A DNA stretch of 64,000 nucleotides, from the NCBI RefSeq assembly GCF_002135205.1, contig NZ_NEFZ01000010.1:62001-126000 (forward strand). The letters are read 5' to 3'. This document shows, in pieces, positions 1 through 9,056 of this stretch. Position numbers and translations under genes: made by a program. Below the pieces are notes generated by a model that did no database searches, was not told the origin of the DNA, and saw nothing but the letters and a program-made list of their open reading frames with translations. Within the stretch, counting starts at the first letter, position 1; each line of letters opens with the position of its first letter. This stretch comes from Acinetobacter sp. ANC 4204 (GTDB taxonomy: Bacteria > Pseudomonadota > Gammaproteobacteria > Pseudomonadales > Moraxellaceae).

Positions 1-472
1 GTTGGGTAGATATTTTGCATTGGGTGGCTTTCTTTCCATTCCGACAGGTTCGCATAAAGAAGATAATTTCGCAATCAGTAATGATCGCTTCCAGTACAAT
101 TTTCAAACTGGATACCAACATGCATTAAACCCAAATATAGTTCTTGAAGGAATTGCTCAAATTGAACTTTATAGTGATAAAGATAAAAGTGGAATGGAAA
201 AAGAAACATTTTATCAAACTGATTTATCAGCAATTTACAAGTTTAATAGTGAAACAAGTCTTGCAATTACATGGAGAAGGGTTGATGGTGGACGGGAGTT
301 CTTAGGAAATGAAACAATGCTAGAGAGTGAGCAAAAAAATATACTGCTCTTGTCTGGAGCAACTAATATTGCAAAAAATACTCAATTGTTACTTCAATGG
401 CGCCAAGATTTTGATGTAAAAGACGGTGCAGAAATCTCAGGTATTCAGAGTAGATTAGTTTTTGCTTTTTAA
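1..472 (+). CDS. Outer-membrane channel/transporter of the phenol-degradation MetA-like family, C-terminal part
   Basis: The reading frame is open from the window edge, so the N-terminus and signal peptide are missing. The remaining ~156 residues alternate polar and hydrophobic positions as beta-strands do, and the chain ends in Phe, the usual terminal signal of outer-membrane barrels. It resembles the complete channel gene at 28198-29079, sharing the GRYFAL segment and the spacing of strands. Such proteins often sit in aromatic or alicyclic catabolic clusters and are thought to admit hydrophobic substrates; here it precedes chnB. The substrate is inferred from position only. Confidence 0.7.
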   Translation, partial: LGRYFALGGFLSIPTGSHKEDNFAISNDRFQYNFQTGYQHALNPNIVLEGIAQIELYSDKDKSGMEKETFYQTDLSAIYKFNSETSLAITWRRVDGGREFLGNETMLESEQKNILLLSGATNIAKNTQLLLQWRQDFDVKDGAEISGIQSRLVFAF

Positions 473-489
473 AACACAACGAGTATAAA

Positions 490-520
490 TACAAATAGTG
501 AATTAATTTCACTATTTGTA
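490..520 (+). terminator. Stem-loop after the first channel gene
   Basis: A perfect 12-bp stem (TACAAATAGTGA pairing with TCACTATTTGTA) with a 7-nt loop lies 18 bp after the stop codon. The following T-run is weak, so termination is probable but not certain. The next 200 bp before chnB are very AT-rich and would hold the ChnR-dependent promoter; I could not assign its boxes. Confidence 0.5.
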
Positions 521-737
521 TATTACATATAGTTAAAAAATAATTTCAACAAGTATTTAAATTAATGATTTTTAAATAATTTTTAATTTTCACATACATG
601 ATCATTTTGTCCAATTTATTCTAAGTTTTATCCAATCCTACAGAAATATAATTTGCGATCCTAGCAGACATGAAGAATCTGTGACCTAAATTTAATTGTT
701 TTAAGATTCTCTTTTTATAGAAATATGGAGATAAAAA

Positions 738-2372
738 ATGTCAATGACTGATATGAACTATGATGCGATAGTAATTGGAACTGGTTTTGGTGGGTTGTAT
801 GCAATCAAAAAGTTACGTGATGAACTAAACTTAAGTGTTCGTGCTTTTGATAAAGCCACAGAAGTGGGTGGAACCTGGTTTTGGAATAAATATCCTGGTG
901 CATTATCAGATTCAGAAACTCATTTATATCGTTACTGCTGGGAAAAAGAGTTACTGCAAGAATTTGATATTAAAAATAAATACATTAACGGTCCCGATGT
1001 TTTTAATTATTTAAAAGCAGTCGCTGACAAGCACGACCTTAGAAAAAATATTGAGTTTAATACTGGTATTAATTCAGCACATTTTGATGAGCTAAATAAT
1101 CAATGGGTCGTAACTACCGATAAAGGAGATGTTTTTAGATCCCGTTTTCTAGTCACTGCTCTAGGTCTTTTATCTGCACCTAATCTGCCTAAGATTAAAG
1201 GAATCGAAAATTTTAAAGGGGAGCTTTATCATACTAGTCGCTGGCCTGAGCATGTTGATGTTTCTGAAAAGCGTGTAGCTGTGATTGGTACAGGTTCTAC
1301 AGGTGTACAGGTTATTACTTCAATTGCACCCAAAGTTAAACATTTGACAGTTTTACAACGTTCGGCACAATATACAGTGCCTATTGGTAATAGCCAGTTA
1401 TCAGAGCAAGAAGTAAAAAATATCCGTGATAACTATGAACAAATTTGGGATCAGGTTTGGAATTCAGCCCTTGGTTTTGGCTTAAATGAGACAGATCGTC
1501 CTACCTTTAGTGTGACTCCTGAGGAGCGTAAAGCTATCTTTGAGGATGCATGGCAAAAAGGTGGCGGTTTCCGATTTATGTTTGAAACTTTTGGTGATAT
1601 TGCGACCAATATGGATGCCAATATTGAGGCTCAAAACTTTGTTAAAAACAAAATTACTGAAATTGTAAAAGATCCTGAAACTGCACAAAAATTAATGCCT
1701 AAAGATTTATATGCTAAACGTCCTTTATGTGACAGTGGGTACTATGCGGTCTTTAACAGAGAGAATGTAACACTTGAAGATGTAAAATCTAATCCAATTC
1801 AGGAGATCACTGAAAAAGGTGTATTACTGACTGATGGGAAATTCATAGAGTTGGATATGCTTATTTGTGCAACTGGATTTGATGCAGTAGATGGGAATTA
1901 TATTCGAATGGATATCCGTGGTAGAAACGGGTTAGAAATGAAAGATTACTGGAAAGAAGGACCTTCAAGCTACTTAGGTGTTACAGTAGCAAATTATCCA
2001 AATATGTTTATGGTACTTGGACCTAATGGGCCTTTTACAAACTTGCCACCGTCTATTGAAAGTCAAGTTGAATGGATTAGTGATTTTATTCAATATGCGC
2101 AAGAGCAGAATATTGAGTCAATTGAAGCTCCTGTGATTGAAGAGGAAAAGTGGTCTCAGGTTTGTGCAGATATTGCAGCTCAGACTTTATTTCCTAAAGC
2201 AGAGTCATGGATTTTTGGCGCTAATATTCCAGGTAAAAAGAATACAGTTTATTTCTATATGGGTGGTCTTAAAGAATATCGGAGTGTTCTTGCTCAAGTA
2301 CGTCTGAACAATTTTTCCAATTTTAAGTTAACAGCTAAATCACATTCGAAAGAATCAGTTGTAGCTTCATAA
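738..2372 (+). CDS. chnB: Cyclohexanone monooxygenase (Baeyer-Villiger, FAD/NADPH)
   Basis: Converts cyclohexanone to epsilon-caprolactone using NADPH and O2. Visible landmarks: FAD Rossmann motif GTGFGG at residues 14-19; the Baeyer-Villiger fingerprint F-x-G-x3-H-x3-W-P at 159-170 (FKGELYHTSRWP); the NADPH Rossmann motif GTGSTG at 184-189; and the catalytic-type Arg in KRPLCDSGYY near 328. The 544-residue length and long shared stretches match, from memory, the classical Acinetobacter cyclohexanone monooxygenase. A GGAG ribosome site lies 7 nt before the ATG. It heads a chnB-chnE-chnR block; the next gene starts 27 bp downstream. Confidence 0.93.
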   Translation: MSMTDMNYDAIVIGTGFGGLYAIKKLRDELNLSVRAFDKATEVGGTWFWNKYPGALSDSETHLYRYCWEKELLQEFDIKNKYINGPDVFNYLKAVADKHDLRKNIEFNTGINSAHFDELNNQWVVTTDKGDVFRSRFLVTALGLLSAPNLPKIKGIENFKGELYHTSRWPEHVDVSEKRVAVIGTGSTGVQVITSIAPKVKHLTVLQRSAQYTVPIGNSQLSEQEVKNIRDNYEQIWDQVWNSALGFGLNETDRPTFSVTPEERKAIFEDAWQKGGGFRFMFETFGDIATNMDANIEAQNFVKNKITEIVKDPETAQKLMPKDLYAKRPLCDSGYYAVFNRENVTLEDVKSNPIQEITEKGVLLTDGKFIELDMLICATGFDAVDGNYIRMDIRGRNGLEMKDYWKEGPSSYLGVTVANYPNMFMVLGPNGPFTNLPPSIESQVEWISDFIQYAQEQNIESIEAPVIEEEKWSQVCADIAAQTLFPKAESWIFGANIPGKKNTVYFYMGGLKEYRSVLAQVRLNNFSNFKLTAKSHSKESVVAS

Positions 2373-2399
2373 GATATAATTTATTAAGAGTATAAGTAA

Positions 2400-3830
2400 A
2401 TGAACTATCCACAAATACCTATGTACATCAATGGTGAGTTTATTCACCTAAACAGAGATAGCAGAGAGATCCTTAATCCTGCGACGAATGAGTGTATTGG
2501 TGTAATGCCATGTGCAACTCAAAGTGATTTAGATTTAGCATTAGAAAGTGCACAAGAAGCATTCGAATCTTGGAAAGATACTTCTCCCTTGTTACGAAGT
2601 GACATTTTACGAAGGTTTGCTCAACTTGCACGTGAACGTTCTGAAGAAATCGGACGTTGGATTACCATCGATCAAGGAAAGCCACTTCAAGAAGCAATTG
2701 GAGAGGTAAAAGTTTGTGCAGAACATGCAGAATGGCATGCTGAAGAATGTAGACGAATTTATGGTCGTGTTATTCCGTCCAGACGTTCTGATATTGAACA
2801 AATTGTTATTCGTGAACCAATAGGTGTGTGTTTAGCTTTTTCGCCTTGGAATTTTCCATTTAATCAGGCAATCAGAAAAATTTCAGCAGCTATTGCAGCT
2901 GGTTGTAGCATCATCATAAAAGGTTCAAGTGATACACCAAGTGCAGTAGTAGCGATTGCACAAATGTTTCATGAGGTGGGCTTACCTAAAGGTGTTTTAA
3001 ATATGGTATGGGGAGATTCAGATTTTATTTCTGAATACTTAATCAAATCTCAGATCATTAAAAAAGTAAGTTTTACTGGGTCTACTCCAATCGGAAAAAA
3101 ATTGGCTGCCCTAGCAAGTTTACACATGAAGCAATGTACCATGGAGTTAGGGGGACATGCTCCCGTCATTATTTGTGATGATGCCAATATTGATAAGACG
3201 GTTGAAGCTTTGGTTGGATATAAATTCAGAAATGCTGGGCAAGTGTGTATATCTCCAACAAGATTTTATGTTCAAGAAAATGTTTATCATGAAGTTGTAC
3301 AAAAAATTACTCAACGTACTCAGAAAATTAGAGTTGGAAATGGTCTAGATAGTCAAAGTCAAATGGGACCATTAGCACAAACTCGACGTATTAGTGCTAT
3401 GCTTAAAATGGTCGGAGATGCAAAACAAAAGGGTGCAAAAATCCAAACAGGTGGTGAGGTAATGGACGGTAAGGGAAATTATTTCATGCCTACCGTAATT
3501 AGTGACTTAACCAATGAGATGGATTTTATGAATGATGAGCCTTTTGGTCCTATTATTGGTTTAGTTCCTTTTGGAACAGTTGATGATGTCCTTCTCGAGG
3601 CAAATCGGTTACCTTTTGGGCTAGCATCATACGCTTTTACACAATCTTTAGAAAATTCTCATAAAATTTCGAGAGGTTTAGAAGCTGGAATGGTATCGAT
3701 TAACCACATTGGTTTAGCTCTTGCTGAGACTCCGTTTGGTGGTATTAAAGATAGTGGATTTGGTAGTGAAGGCGGTATTGAATCATTTGATGGGTATTTA
3801 AACACTAAGTTTATTACTAAAATGAACTAA
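2400..3830 (+). CDS. chnE: 6-oxohexanoate dehydrogenase (NAD(P)-dependent aldehyde dehydrogenase)
   Basis: Oxidises the semialdehyde 6-oxohexanoate to adipate, the last step of the cyclohexanol/cyclohexanone route. The chain has the standard aldehyde-dehydrogenase order: SPWNFP at about 148-153, the cofactor region FTGSTPIG, catalytic Glu249 in MELGG, and catalytic Cys283 in NAGQVC. Its 476 residues fit the succinate-semialdehyde-dehydrogenase-like branch. Position directly after chnB and before chnR is the arrangement known for Acinetobacter chnBER. Assignment to 6-oxohexanoate rather than another semialdehyde rests on that context. Confidence 0.85.
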   Translation: MNYPQIPMYINGEFIHLNRDSREILNPATNECIGVMPCATQSDLDLALESAQEAFESWKDTSPLLRSDILRRFAQLARERSEEIGRWITIDQGKPLQEAIGEVKVCAEHAEWHAEECRRIYGRVIPSRRSDIEQIVIREPIGVCLAFSPWNFPFNQAIRKISAAIAAGCSIIIKGSSDTPSAVVAIAQMFHEVGLPKGVLNMVWGDSDFISEYLIKSQIIKKVSFTGSTPIGKKLAALASLHMKQCTMELGGHAPVIICDDANIDKTVEALVGYKFRNAGQVCISPTRFYVQENVYHEVVQKITQRTQKIRVGNGLDSQSQMGPLAQTRRISAMLKMVGDAKQKGAKIQTGGEVMDGKGNYFMPTVISDLTNEMDFMNDEPFGPIIGLVPFGTVDDVLLEANRLPFGLASYAFTQSLENSHKISRGLEAGMVSINHIGLALAETPFGGIKDSGFGSEGGIESFDGYLNTKFITKMN

Positions 3831-3835
3831 ATATT

Positions 3836-3863
3836 TTTGGTGAATTGAATTCAATTCACCAAA
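3836..3863 (+). terminator. 28-bp perfect palindrome between chnE and chnR
   Basis: Every base from TTTGGTGAATTGAA to its exact complement is paired, with no loop-forming spacer in the DNA sense. As RNA it would form a long hairpin followed by a pyrimidine-rich tail (TCTCTTTT), so it may end or attenuate chnBE transcription before chnR. A perfect two-fold symmetric site could equally be a dimeric protein-binding site. Confidence 0.55.
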
Positions 3864-3893
3864 TCTCTTTTGACTTTAAGGATGGAAGTTAAA

Positions 3894-4823
3894 ATGAGTA
3901 AAGATAAAACTGAAAAAAAATTAGTGAAACCTGAAGAAGTAATCTTATGGGTTCCAGGAGATCTTACTATAGATAGTATAGGTCTTGGTTGGGATAATAT
4001 AGCTATGCGTGGCTATAGTTATAACTATTTAGATGTTGATATTCCTGCAATGCGTGATTATATGATTGTTAACTACAAATCTAATAATCTAGAGATGAAA
4101 CGTAGGGAAAATAATTCTTGGAAATCTAAATGTGTTAATCCTAAGACGGTTTCTTTACTGACCTGTGGTGAGGATACAAGATGGGCGTGGGATAAAGATC
4201 TCGAAGTCGTTCATGTTTATATAGCACATGAAACTGTATCAAATATGGCCAATCAAGTGTTTGATTATGATATTGCTAATATCAGAATTCCAGATGAGAT
4301 AGGTGTAGAAGATGAAACATTACCAATTTTATCTTCATTGTTAGAGCAAGAATTAAGAAGTGGTGGGCTAGGGGGTAATTTATTTGTAGAAAGCCTTAAA
4401 AATCAAATTGCACTTCATCTTTTAAGGCGCTATGCAAAATTAGAGTTTAAGGAGGGTATTTGTAAAACAGGATTTAATTTGGTTCAGCGAAACTTATTAG
4501 TAGATTTTATTCAGCAACATTTAAGTGAAAAAATCTGCTTAGACGATTTAGCAGTATTAATCGGGATCAGCGTTCCACATTTAATGAGAAAGTTTAAAGT
4601 GGATTTCGGAACTTCCCCAGCGGCATATATTATGGAACAAAGGATTCAGTTAGCAAAAAAACTTTTGATAAGTCGAAAGGATATGCCAATTAAGGTTATT
4701 GCAAGTGAATCAGGCTTTTTTGACCAAAGCCATATGAATCGCGTATTTCATAAATTCTTCAAAAAAACTCCTGCTGAAATTCGACAGGAACTATCTAAAA
4801 TTACACAAATTCAAATTGGTTAA
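3894..4823 (+). CDS. chnR: AraC/XylS-family activator of the cyclohexanone genes
   Basis: A transcription activator with an N-terminal effector/dimer domain (about 1-200) and a C-terminal double helix-turn-helix (about 210-305) ending in the AraC signature GFFDQSHMNRVFHKFFKKTP. In Acinetobacter, ChnR activates chnB in response to cyclohexanone. The ATG at 3894 is preferred over upstream TTG/ATG codons in the same frame because AAGGA and GGAAG lie just before it. It stands after the 28-bp palindrome and is followed 21 bp later by a small hydrolase gene. Identification rests on family plus the chnBE context. Confidence 0.85.
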   Translation: MSKDKTEKKLVKPEEVILWVPGDLTIDSIGLGWDNIAMRGYSYNYLDVDIPAMRDYMIVNYKSNNLEMKRRENNSWKSKCVNPKTVSLLTCGEDTRWAWDKDLEVVHVYIAHETVSNMANQVFDYDIANIRIPDEIGVEDETLPILSSLLEQELRSGGLGGNLFVESLKNQIALHLLRRYAKLEFKEGICKTGFNLVQRNLLVDFIQQHLSEKICLDDLAVLIGISVPHLMRKFKVDFGTSPAAYIMEQRIQLAKKLLISRKDMPIKVIASESGFFDQSHMNRVFHKFFKKTPAEIRQELSKITQIQIG

Positions 4824-4844
4824 TATAAATTTAAGGAAATAGGA

Positions 4845-5390
4845 ATGAGTAATTCAATATATTTAATTCATGGATACTTAGCAAATTCTGAATCACATTG
4901 GTTTCCATGGTTGAAAAAGGAGCTTCGAAAAAATAATAAAAAATTAATAGCTGAAACATTAACAAATGCAGATAATCCTGAATATCATATTTGGAAAAAA
5001 GATATTGGTAGTCTACTTAGTAATGTAAAAACTGGAGATTCTATTGTTTGTCATAGTTTAGGTTGTATTTCTACACTAGATTTTTTAAAAAACTATACTG
5101 GACCTAAACTTGATAAATTAATTCTTGTTGCTGGATTTAATGAGAAGTTAAAATCCTTTCCTTATTTAGATGATTTTATTAATGAATGTCAATTGGATTT
5201 GGAAAAAACGGCACAGTATTTTGACAAAATCATTGTTTTTGTATCTAGTAATGATGTAATTGTTGATCCAATCTTAACTAGGAATCTTGCAAAGCAACTT
5301 TCTGCAGAGTTGATTGTAGAAAATAATGCAGGTCATTTTTTAGAGTCTGATGGATATACTGAGTTTGACTCCCTATTAAATTTTATTTAA
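4845..5390 (+). CDS. RBBP9/YdeN-type serine hydrolase
   Basis: A small alpha/beta hydrolase of 181 residues. The oxyanion-side motif HGYLANSESHWFPW is near the N-terminus; the nucleophile elbow is CHSLGC (Ser about 72); a late Asp (SSNDVIVDP) and His (NAGHF) complete a triad. RBBP9-like proteins are small esterases of poorly defined substrate. It follows chnR by 21 bp, so it may be co-transcribed. It might help hydrolyse a lactone or ester made by ChnB, but known caprolactone hydrolases are longer, so this is only a possibility. Confidence 0.75.
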   Translation: MSNSIYLIHGYLANSESHWFPWLKKELRKNNKKLIAETLTNADNPEYHIWKKDIGSLLSNVKTGDSIVCHSLGCISTLDFLKNYTGPKLDKLILVAGFNEKLKSFPYLDDFINECQLDLEKTAQYFDKIIVFVSSNDVIVDPILTRNLAKQLSAELIVENNAGHFLESDGYTEFDSLLNFI

Positions 5391-5403
5391 TTTAAATTTT
5401 AAT

Positions 5404-5440
5404 AAAACCAATGCCTATATTTTTTTGACATTGGTTTTTA
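5404..5440 (+). terminator. Rho-independent terminator after the chnR-hydrolase unit
   Basis: AAAACCAATG pairs with CATTGGTTTT, followed directly by a T-run (TTTTTATAT). It lies 14 bp after the hydrolase stop codon and separates the chn block from the tautomerase gene. The next 220 bp up to 5662 carry no gene that I can see and presumably hold the tautomerase promoter. Confidence 0.75.
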
Positions 5441-5662
5441 TATGCCTTTATATAAAATTTTATTTTACATTTATTTAAATAGGTGTGCAGATGATTGTAA
5501 TAAAAATTTATTCTAATTCTAAAAAAAATATATAACAATGGTCTACAGTGACTCTTTGGCTTTGTAGAAGTTTTTTCTACAATGTTGAGAATTTTTGCAT
5601 GTTTATCCCTATTCATTAATACTTTAAATTGATATGACACACACTTATGAATAGGAAATATA

Positions 5663-5860
5663 ATGCCAGTAGTCAATATCCAATTATTTGAAGGCCGTGA
5701 TGAAGCTAAACCAGCGATTGCAAAAGAAGTCACTGAAGCCATTTCTAAGCATGCAAATATAGACCCCAAATATATTTATGTCATCTTTAATGATGTTTCA
5801 GTAGACAACTGGGCTATATCGGGTGAGTTATTTTCAGAGACCTTAAAAAAACAAGGGTAA
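5663..5860 (+). CDS. 4-oxalocrotonate tautomerase family protein
   Basis: A 65-residue protein beginning MPVVNIQLFEGR. Removal of Met exposes Pro1, the catalytic base of this family, and length and fold pattern (beta-alpha-beta) match a single-domain tautomerase. Members isomerise enol/keto acids in aromatic meta-cleavage and related pathways. No meta-cleavage genes are nearby, so its substrate is unclear. It is a single-gene unit with its own terminator. Confidence 0.85.
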   Translation: MPVVNIQLFEGRDEAKPAIAKEVTEAISKHANIDPKYIYVIFNDVSVDNWAISGELFSETLKKQG

Positions 5861-5874
5861 ACAATTGATCAAGA

Positions 5875-5906
5875 GTAAGTGAAATTCAGTATTCACTTAC
5901 TTTTTT
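5875..5906 (+). terminator. Rho-independent terminator after the tautomerase
   Basis: GTAAGTGAA pairs with TTCACTTAC across an 8-nt loop and is followed by TTTTTT. It starts 15 bp after the tautomerase stop codon. Confidence 0.8.
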
Positions 5907-5931
5907 ATTAATCACACGAGTTGTAATACTA

Positions 5932-6285
5932 ATGAATAATGAAATTATATGCGTATTTAAATTGAGTTTGGAGAGTGGTTCTTTTCAGGCTTTTGAAAAA
6001 CTGATTGCACAGATTGTCAATGCTACAGATAAAGAAGTAGGTACCTTGACTTATTTATATAGTGTTAATGAAGAAAAGAGTAGTGTTCATATTATTGAAC
6101 GATATAAAGAAAATTCACTTTTGTCACATATAGATACCACATTTTCACCTTTTGCAGAAGAATTTCTCTCTCTTGTTTCTATCACCGAACTCACCGTTTA
6201 TGGTCATCCTAATCAAGAAGAAAAAAGTAGGTTAGATAAGTTTGGCGCTCAATATTTGACACCCTTTAATGGCTTTTCAAAATAA
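5932..6285 (+). CDS. Antibiotic-biosynthesis-monooxygenase (ABM) domain protein
   Basis: A 117-residue protein with the compact ferredoxin-like pattern of the ABM/quinol monooxygenase family: an opening strand (IICVFKL), a helix with FEKLIAQIVNATDKEVGTL, then a strand with TYLYSVNEE and VHIIERY. These small dimeric enzymes act on quinols or aromatic substrates without a bound cofactor, or serve as stress proteins. It starts a run of same-strand genes (ABM, glutaredoxin 2, hydrolase, LysR). No convincing ribosome site precedes the ATG. Confidence 0.65.
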   Translation: MNNEIICVFKLSLESGSFQAFEKLIAQIVNATDKEVGTLTYLYSVNEEKSSVHIIERYKENSLLSHIDTTFSPFAEEFLSLVSITELTVYGHPNQEEKSRLDKFGAQYLTPFNGFSK

Positions 6286-6302
6286 TTTTAGGAGAAATTG
6301 AG

Positions 6303-6956
6303 TTGGAATTATATATTTACGATCATTGTCCGTTCTGTACCAGAGCCAGAATGATCTTTGGCCTAAAAAAAATGAATTATTCTGAAATTATTTTGGATAA
6401 TCATGATGAGAAAACACCTATCAGTATGATTGGTAAAAAGAGTTTACCAATTCTGAAACTTAAAGATAATCACTATATCGGTGAAAGCTTAGATATTGTC
6501 ACTTATATTGATTCTCTAAGTGGTGATCAATCCTTAACTAAAAATAGAAATATTGAGATTGAAAATTGGATTATCAATATTGAACAGACTATTTATGAAT
6601 TAGCCATTCCTCGCTGGGCATTTTCTGATTTTAATGAGTTTAATGAAATAACGTCCAGAATGTATTTTATCAATAAAAAACAATCTGCTATTGGTGATTT
6701 TGTCGAAAAATTAAATACTAGTCCTGCGAAAATTGATTTGATTATTAAGGAGCTTGAAGTTCTTAATAACATCATAAGTTTGGAGTCATTCGAGAACAGA
6801 ACGAATTTTTGGTCTTATACCGATATTCTTCTTTTTCCAATTTTACGATCTTTATCAATAGTTAAGGGTATTGTTTGGCCCAAGAATGTGCAATCTTGGA
6901 TGGAAAAAATGTCAGAACAATGTGGCATTGCTTTGCACAATGATATTGCTCTTTAA
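6303..6956 (+). CDS. grxB: Glutaredoxin 2
   Basis: A 217-residue GST-like glutaredoxin. The dithiol active site is C-P-F-C in YDHCPFCTRAR near residue 9, followed by the glutathione-binding cis-Pro (KSLPIL) and ES (GESLDIV). GrxB proteins reduce mixed glutathione disulphides. The frame starts with TTG at 6303, supported by AGGAGA 7 nt upstream; the first downstream ATG would remove the active site. It is 18 bp after the ABM gene, suggesting one transcript. In this neighbourhood it may protect against quinone or aldehyde stress. Confidence 0.85.
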   Translation: MELYIYDHCPFCTRARMIFGLKKMNYSEIILDNHDEKTPISMIGKKSLPILKLKDNHYIGESLDIVTYIDSLSGDQSLTKNRNIEIENWIINIEQTIYELAIPRWAFSDFNEFNEITSRMYFINKKQSAIGDFVEKLNTSPAKIDLIIKELEVLNNIISLESFENRTNFWSYTDILLFPILRSLSIVKGIVWPKNVQSWMEKMSEQCGIALHNDIAL

Positions 6957-6977
6957 TCTATTCAATCTGAGTGAATT

Positions 6978-7979
6978 ATGAATAAGTTACTTCCCATTTC
7001 GTTAAGTATAATTTTAACAAGCTTAAGCCCAAATCTATTTGCTGCAGATGCGGTTAAAGCACTCGCTCAGGATTATTATTTTCCTCATAAAATTGAAGGT
7101 TTTCCTGAAAAATTATCTCAGTTTAAAGACCTGAAAATTAACAAATTCAAGACGAGTGATAATGTTAATTTGGCTTATTGGGAAGCTGGAAGTGGCGAAC
7201 CTGTAATCTTTGTACCAGGATGGTCAGCGAATGGTGCTGAATTTATTAATGTGATGTTTTTGCTCAGCAAAAAATATCACGTTTATGTATTAGACCCAAG
7301 AAATCAAGGTCTTTCAGATAGTGTGCCTTATGGTAATCGAATCTCACGTTATGCGGTCGATTTAAAAGAATTTATTGATCATACACAGAATAAGCAAGTC
7401 AATCTTGTAGGCTGGTCGATGGGTGCTTCTATTATCTGGAGTTATATCGATCTTTTTGGAGATACAAAGTTAAAAAAATTAGCCTTCATTGATGAACCCA
7501 TCTCCATATATACTCATAGTGACTGGAGTGAAGAAAAGCGTTTAAACCTTGGTGCAATGACAACATCACCAGAACGTATGATTGCTGCATTTACTAAAAA
7601 TGAATCTACAAATCAGCAAGTTGTAGATATGAATGTATTTGCACGTTATATGAAGCAAGATTCTGATTACTTTAAAAATTCGGAAAGTTTTGCTCAATCT
7701 ATTATTAAAAAATCACCAGAAAGTATGTCTCCAGTCCTGTTTGATCATGCAACGAATAACTGGGAAGACGTTATTCAATACAAAGTAAACAAACCTACAG
7801 CAATTTTTACTGGAGAATTCAGTAACAATCTACAGAGTCAAAAATGGATGAATTCAGCAATTAGAAATTCTGAATTGTTTATTTATGAAGGGGATTATGC
7901 TGATCATTTTCTAGCATTTAAGAACCCGACTCAATTCACTCAGGATTTAATAGGTTTCATAGATAACAAAGAGAAATAG
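6978..7979 (+). CDS. Exported alpha/beta hydrolase (putative esterase/lactonase)
   Basis: A 333-residue alpha/beta hydrolase with an N-terminal signal peptide (hydrophobic core SLSIILTSL, likely cut after NLFA). The oxyanion region is FVPGWSANG and the nucleophile elbow GWSMGAS (Ser about 146); the C-terminal His lies in GDYADHFLAF. It is the only full-size ester hydrolase in the chn neighbourhood, so it is a candidate for opening the lactone made by ChnB. The predicted export argues against this, because ChnB acts in the cytoplasm. The substrate is unknown. Confidence 0.7.
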   Translation: MNKLLPISLSIILTSLSPNLFAADAVKALAQDYYFPHKIEGFPEKLSQFKDLKINKFKTSDNVNLAYWEAGSGEPVIFVPGWSANGAEFINVMFLLSKKYHVYVLDPRNQGLSDSVPYGNRISRYAVDLKEFIDHTQNKQVNLVGWSMGASIIWSYIDLFGDTKLKKLAFIDEPISIYTHSDWSEEKRLNLGAMTTSPERMIAAFTKNESTNQQVVDMNVFARYMKQDSDYFKNSESFAQSIIKKSPESMSPVLFDHATNNWEDVIQYKVNKPTAIFTGEFSNNLQSQKWMNSAIRNSELFIYEGDYADHFLAFKNPTQFTQDLIGFIDNKEK

Positions 7980-8033
7980 TGCTTTGTTAAATGGTGTATT
8001 AAACAGATTCACTTCTTTAGGACCATTCTCATT

Positions 8034-8954
8034 ATGTCGTCTTCCATTTCATTAGATTCTTTTAAAAGTCTGATCTATTTTATTACTGCAGCACAGCAAA
8101 AGAGTTTTACCAATGCTGCAGAAGAATTAGGCGTTTCAAAATCTACTATTGGGAAAAGTATAAGTCGCCTAGAGGAAAATCTCGGGATTACATTATTTCA
8201 TCGTAATACCAGAAAGATCACCTTAACGACTGAAGGTGAGGGATATTTAAAAAGTTGTTTGGATGCCTTACAAACTTTGGAGTCTGCACAAAACCTTTTG
8301 CGAGCGAATATCAATGCTCCTAATGGCATTGTAAGAATTGATATGCCTTCCGCTTTTGGTCGGAAGGTCATGATTCCCATCTTGATGGAAATGTCTTCTG
8401 AACATCCGAGATTAAATTTTATTATTACTTTTAATGATAAAGTTATTGACCCACAAGACCTAGGTTTTGATTTAGCTATTCGGTTTGGTGAGGTAAAAGA
8501 TAGTTTGGATTTAGTTGCCAAAAATTTAAATGATCAACAGCTTGTACTCTGTGCGTCTACACAATATTTGAAAAAAAATGGAATTCCAAACACACTGGAC
8601 GATTTAAATCAGCATCAATGTTTAGTTGCTTGGCGAGGAGCAACCCCGTTGGGTTGGTTGCTCAAAAATGAAAATTTACAAGATGTCAGATTTTATCCTA
8701 AGCCCTTTCATCAAATCAGTGATGGTGATGCAATGGTAGATGCTTGTTTACTTGGCGCTGGGATCATGCAATTCCCACTCTCCTTAATAAAAGAACACAT
8801 TGTAGAGAATAAATTGCAAATCATATTGCCTGAGTTTAATCCAGACCCTACAAAACTTAGTATTATTTGGCCGCGTACACCCTTTTTACTACCAGGGTTA
8901 CGTTATGTGATTGATACACTCATGGCCTTATCAGAGAAAAGTAAATTTAGTTAA
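8034..8954 (+). CDS. LysR-family transcriptional regulator
   Basis: A 306-residue LysR protein. The winged helix-turn-helix is at about 10-70 (SFTNAAEELGVSKSTIGKSISRLEENLG) and a periplasmic-binding-protein-like effector domain follows (about 95-300) with the CrgA-like DLAIRFG element. It runs in the same direction as grxB and the hydrolase, 54 bp downstream. Regulators of this subgroup usually control an adjacent oxidoreductase or detoxification unit; the target here is not evident. Confidence 0.88.
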   Translation: MSSSISLDSFKSLIYFITAAQQKSFTNAAEELGVSKSTIGKSISRLEENLGITLFHRNTRKITLTTEGEGYLKSCLDALQTLESAQNLLRANINAPNGIVRIDMPSAFGRKVMIPILMEMSSEHPRLNFIITFNDKVIDPQDLGFDLAIRFGEVKDSLDLVAKNLNDQQLVLCASTQYLKKNGIPNTLDDLNQHQCLVAWRGATPLGWLLKNENLQDVRFYPKPFHQISDGDAMVDACLLGAGIMQFPLSLIKEHIVENKLQIILPEFNPDPTKLSIIWPRTPFLLPGLRYVIDTLMALSEKSKFS

Positions 8955-9056
8955 AATAATCTTAACTATTTAATTTAATTTGTATTTTCAACTTAATTAC
9001 CACATTAAATTTACTTTATTATTTATAATTAATTTGTTTTTTTTACCATTTATAGT

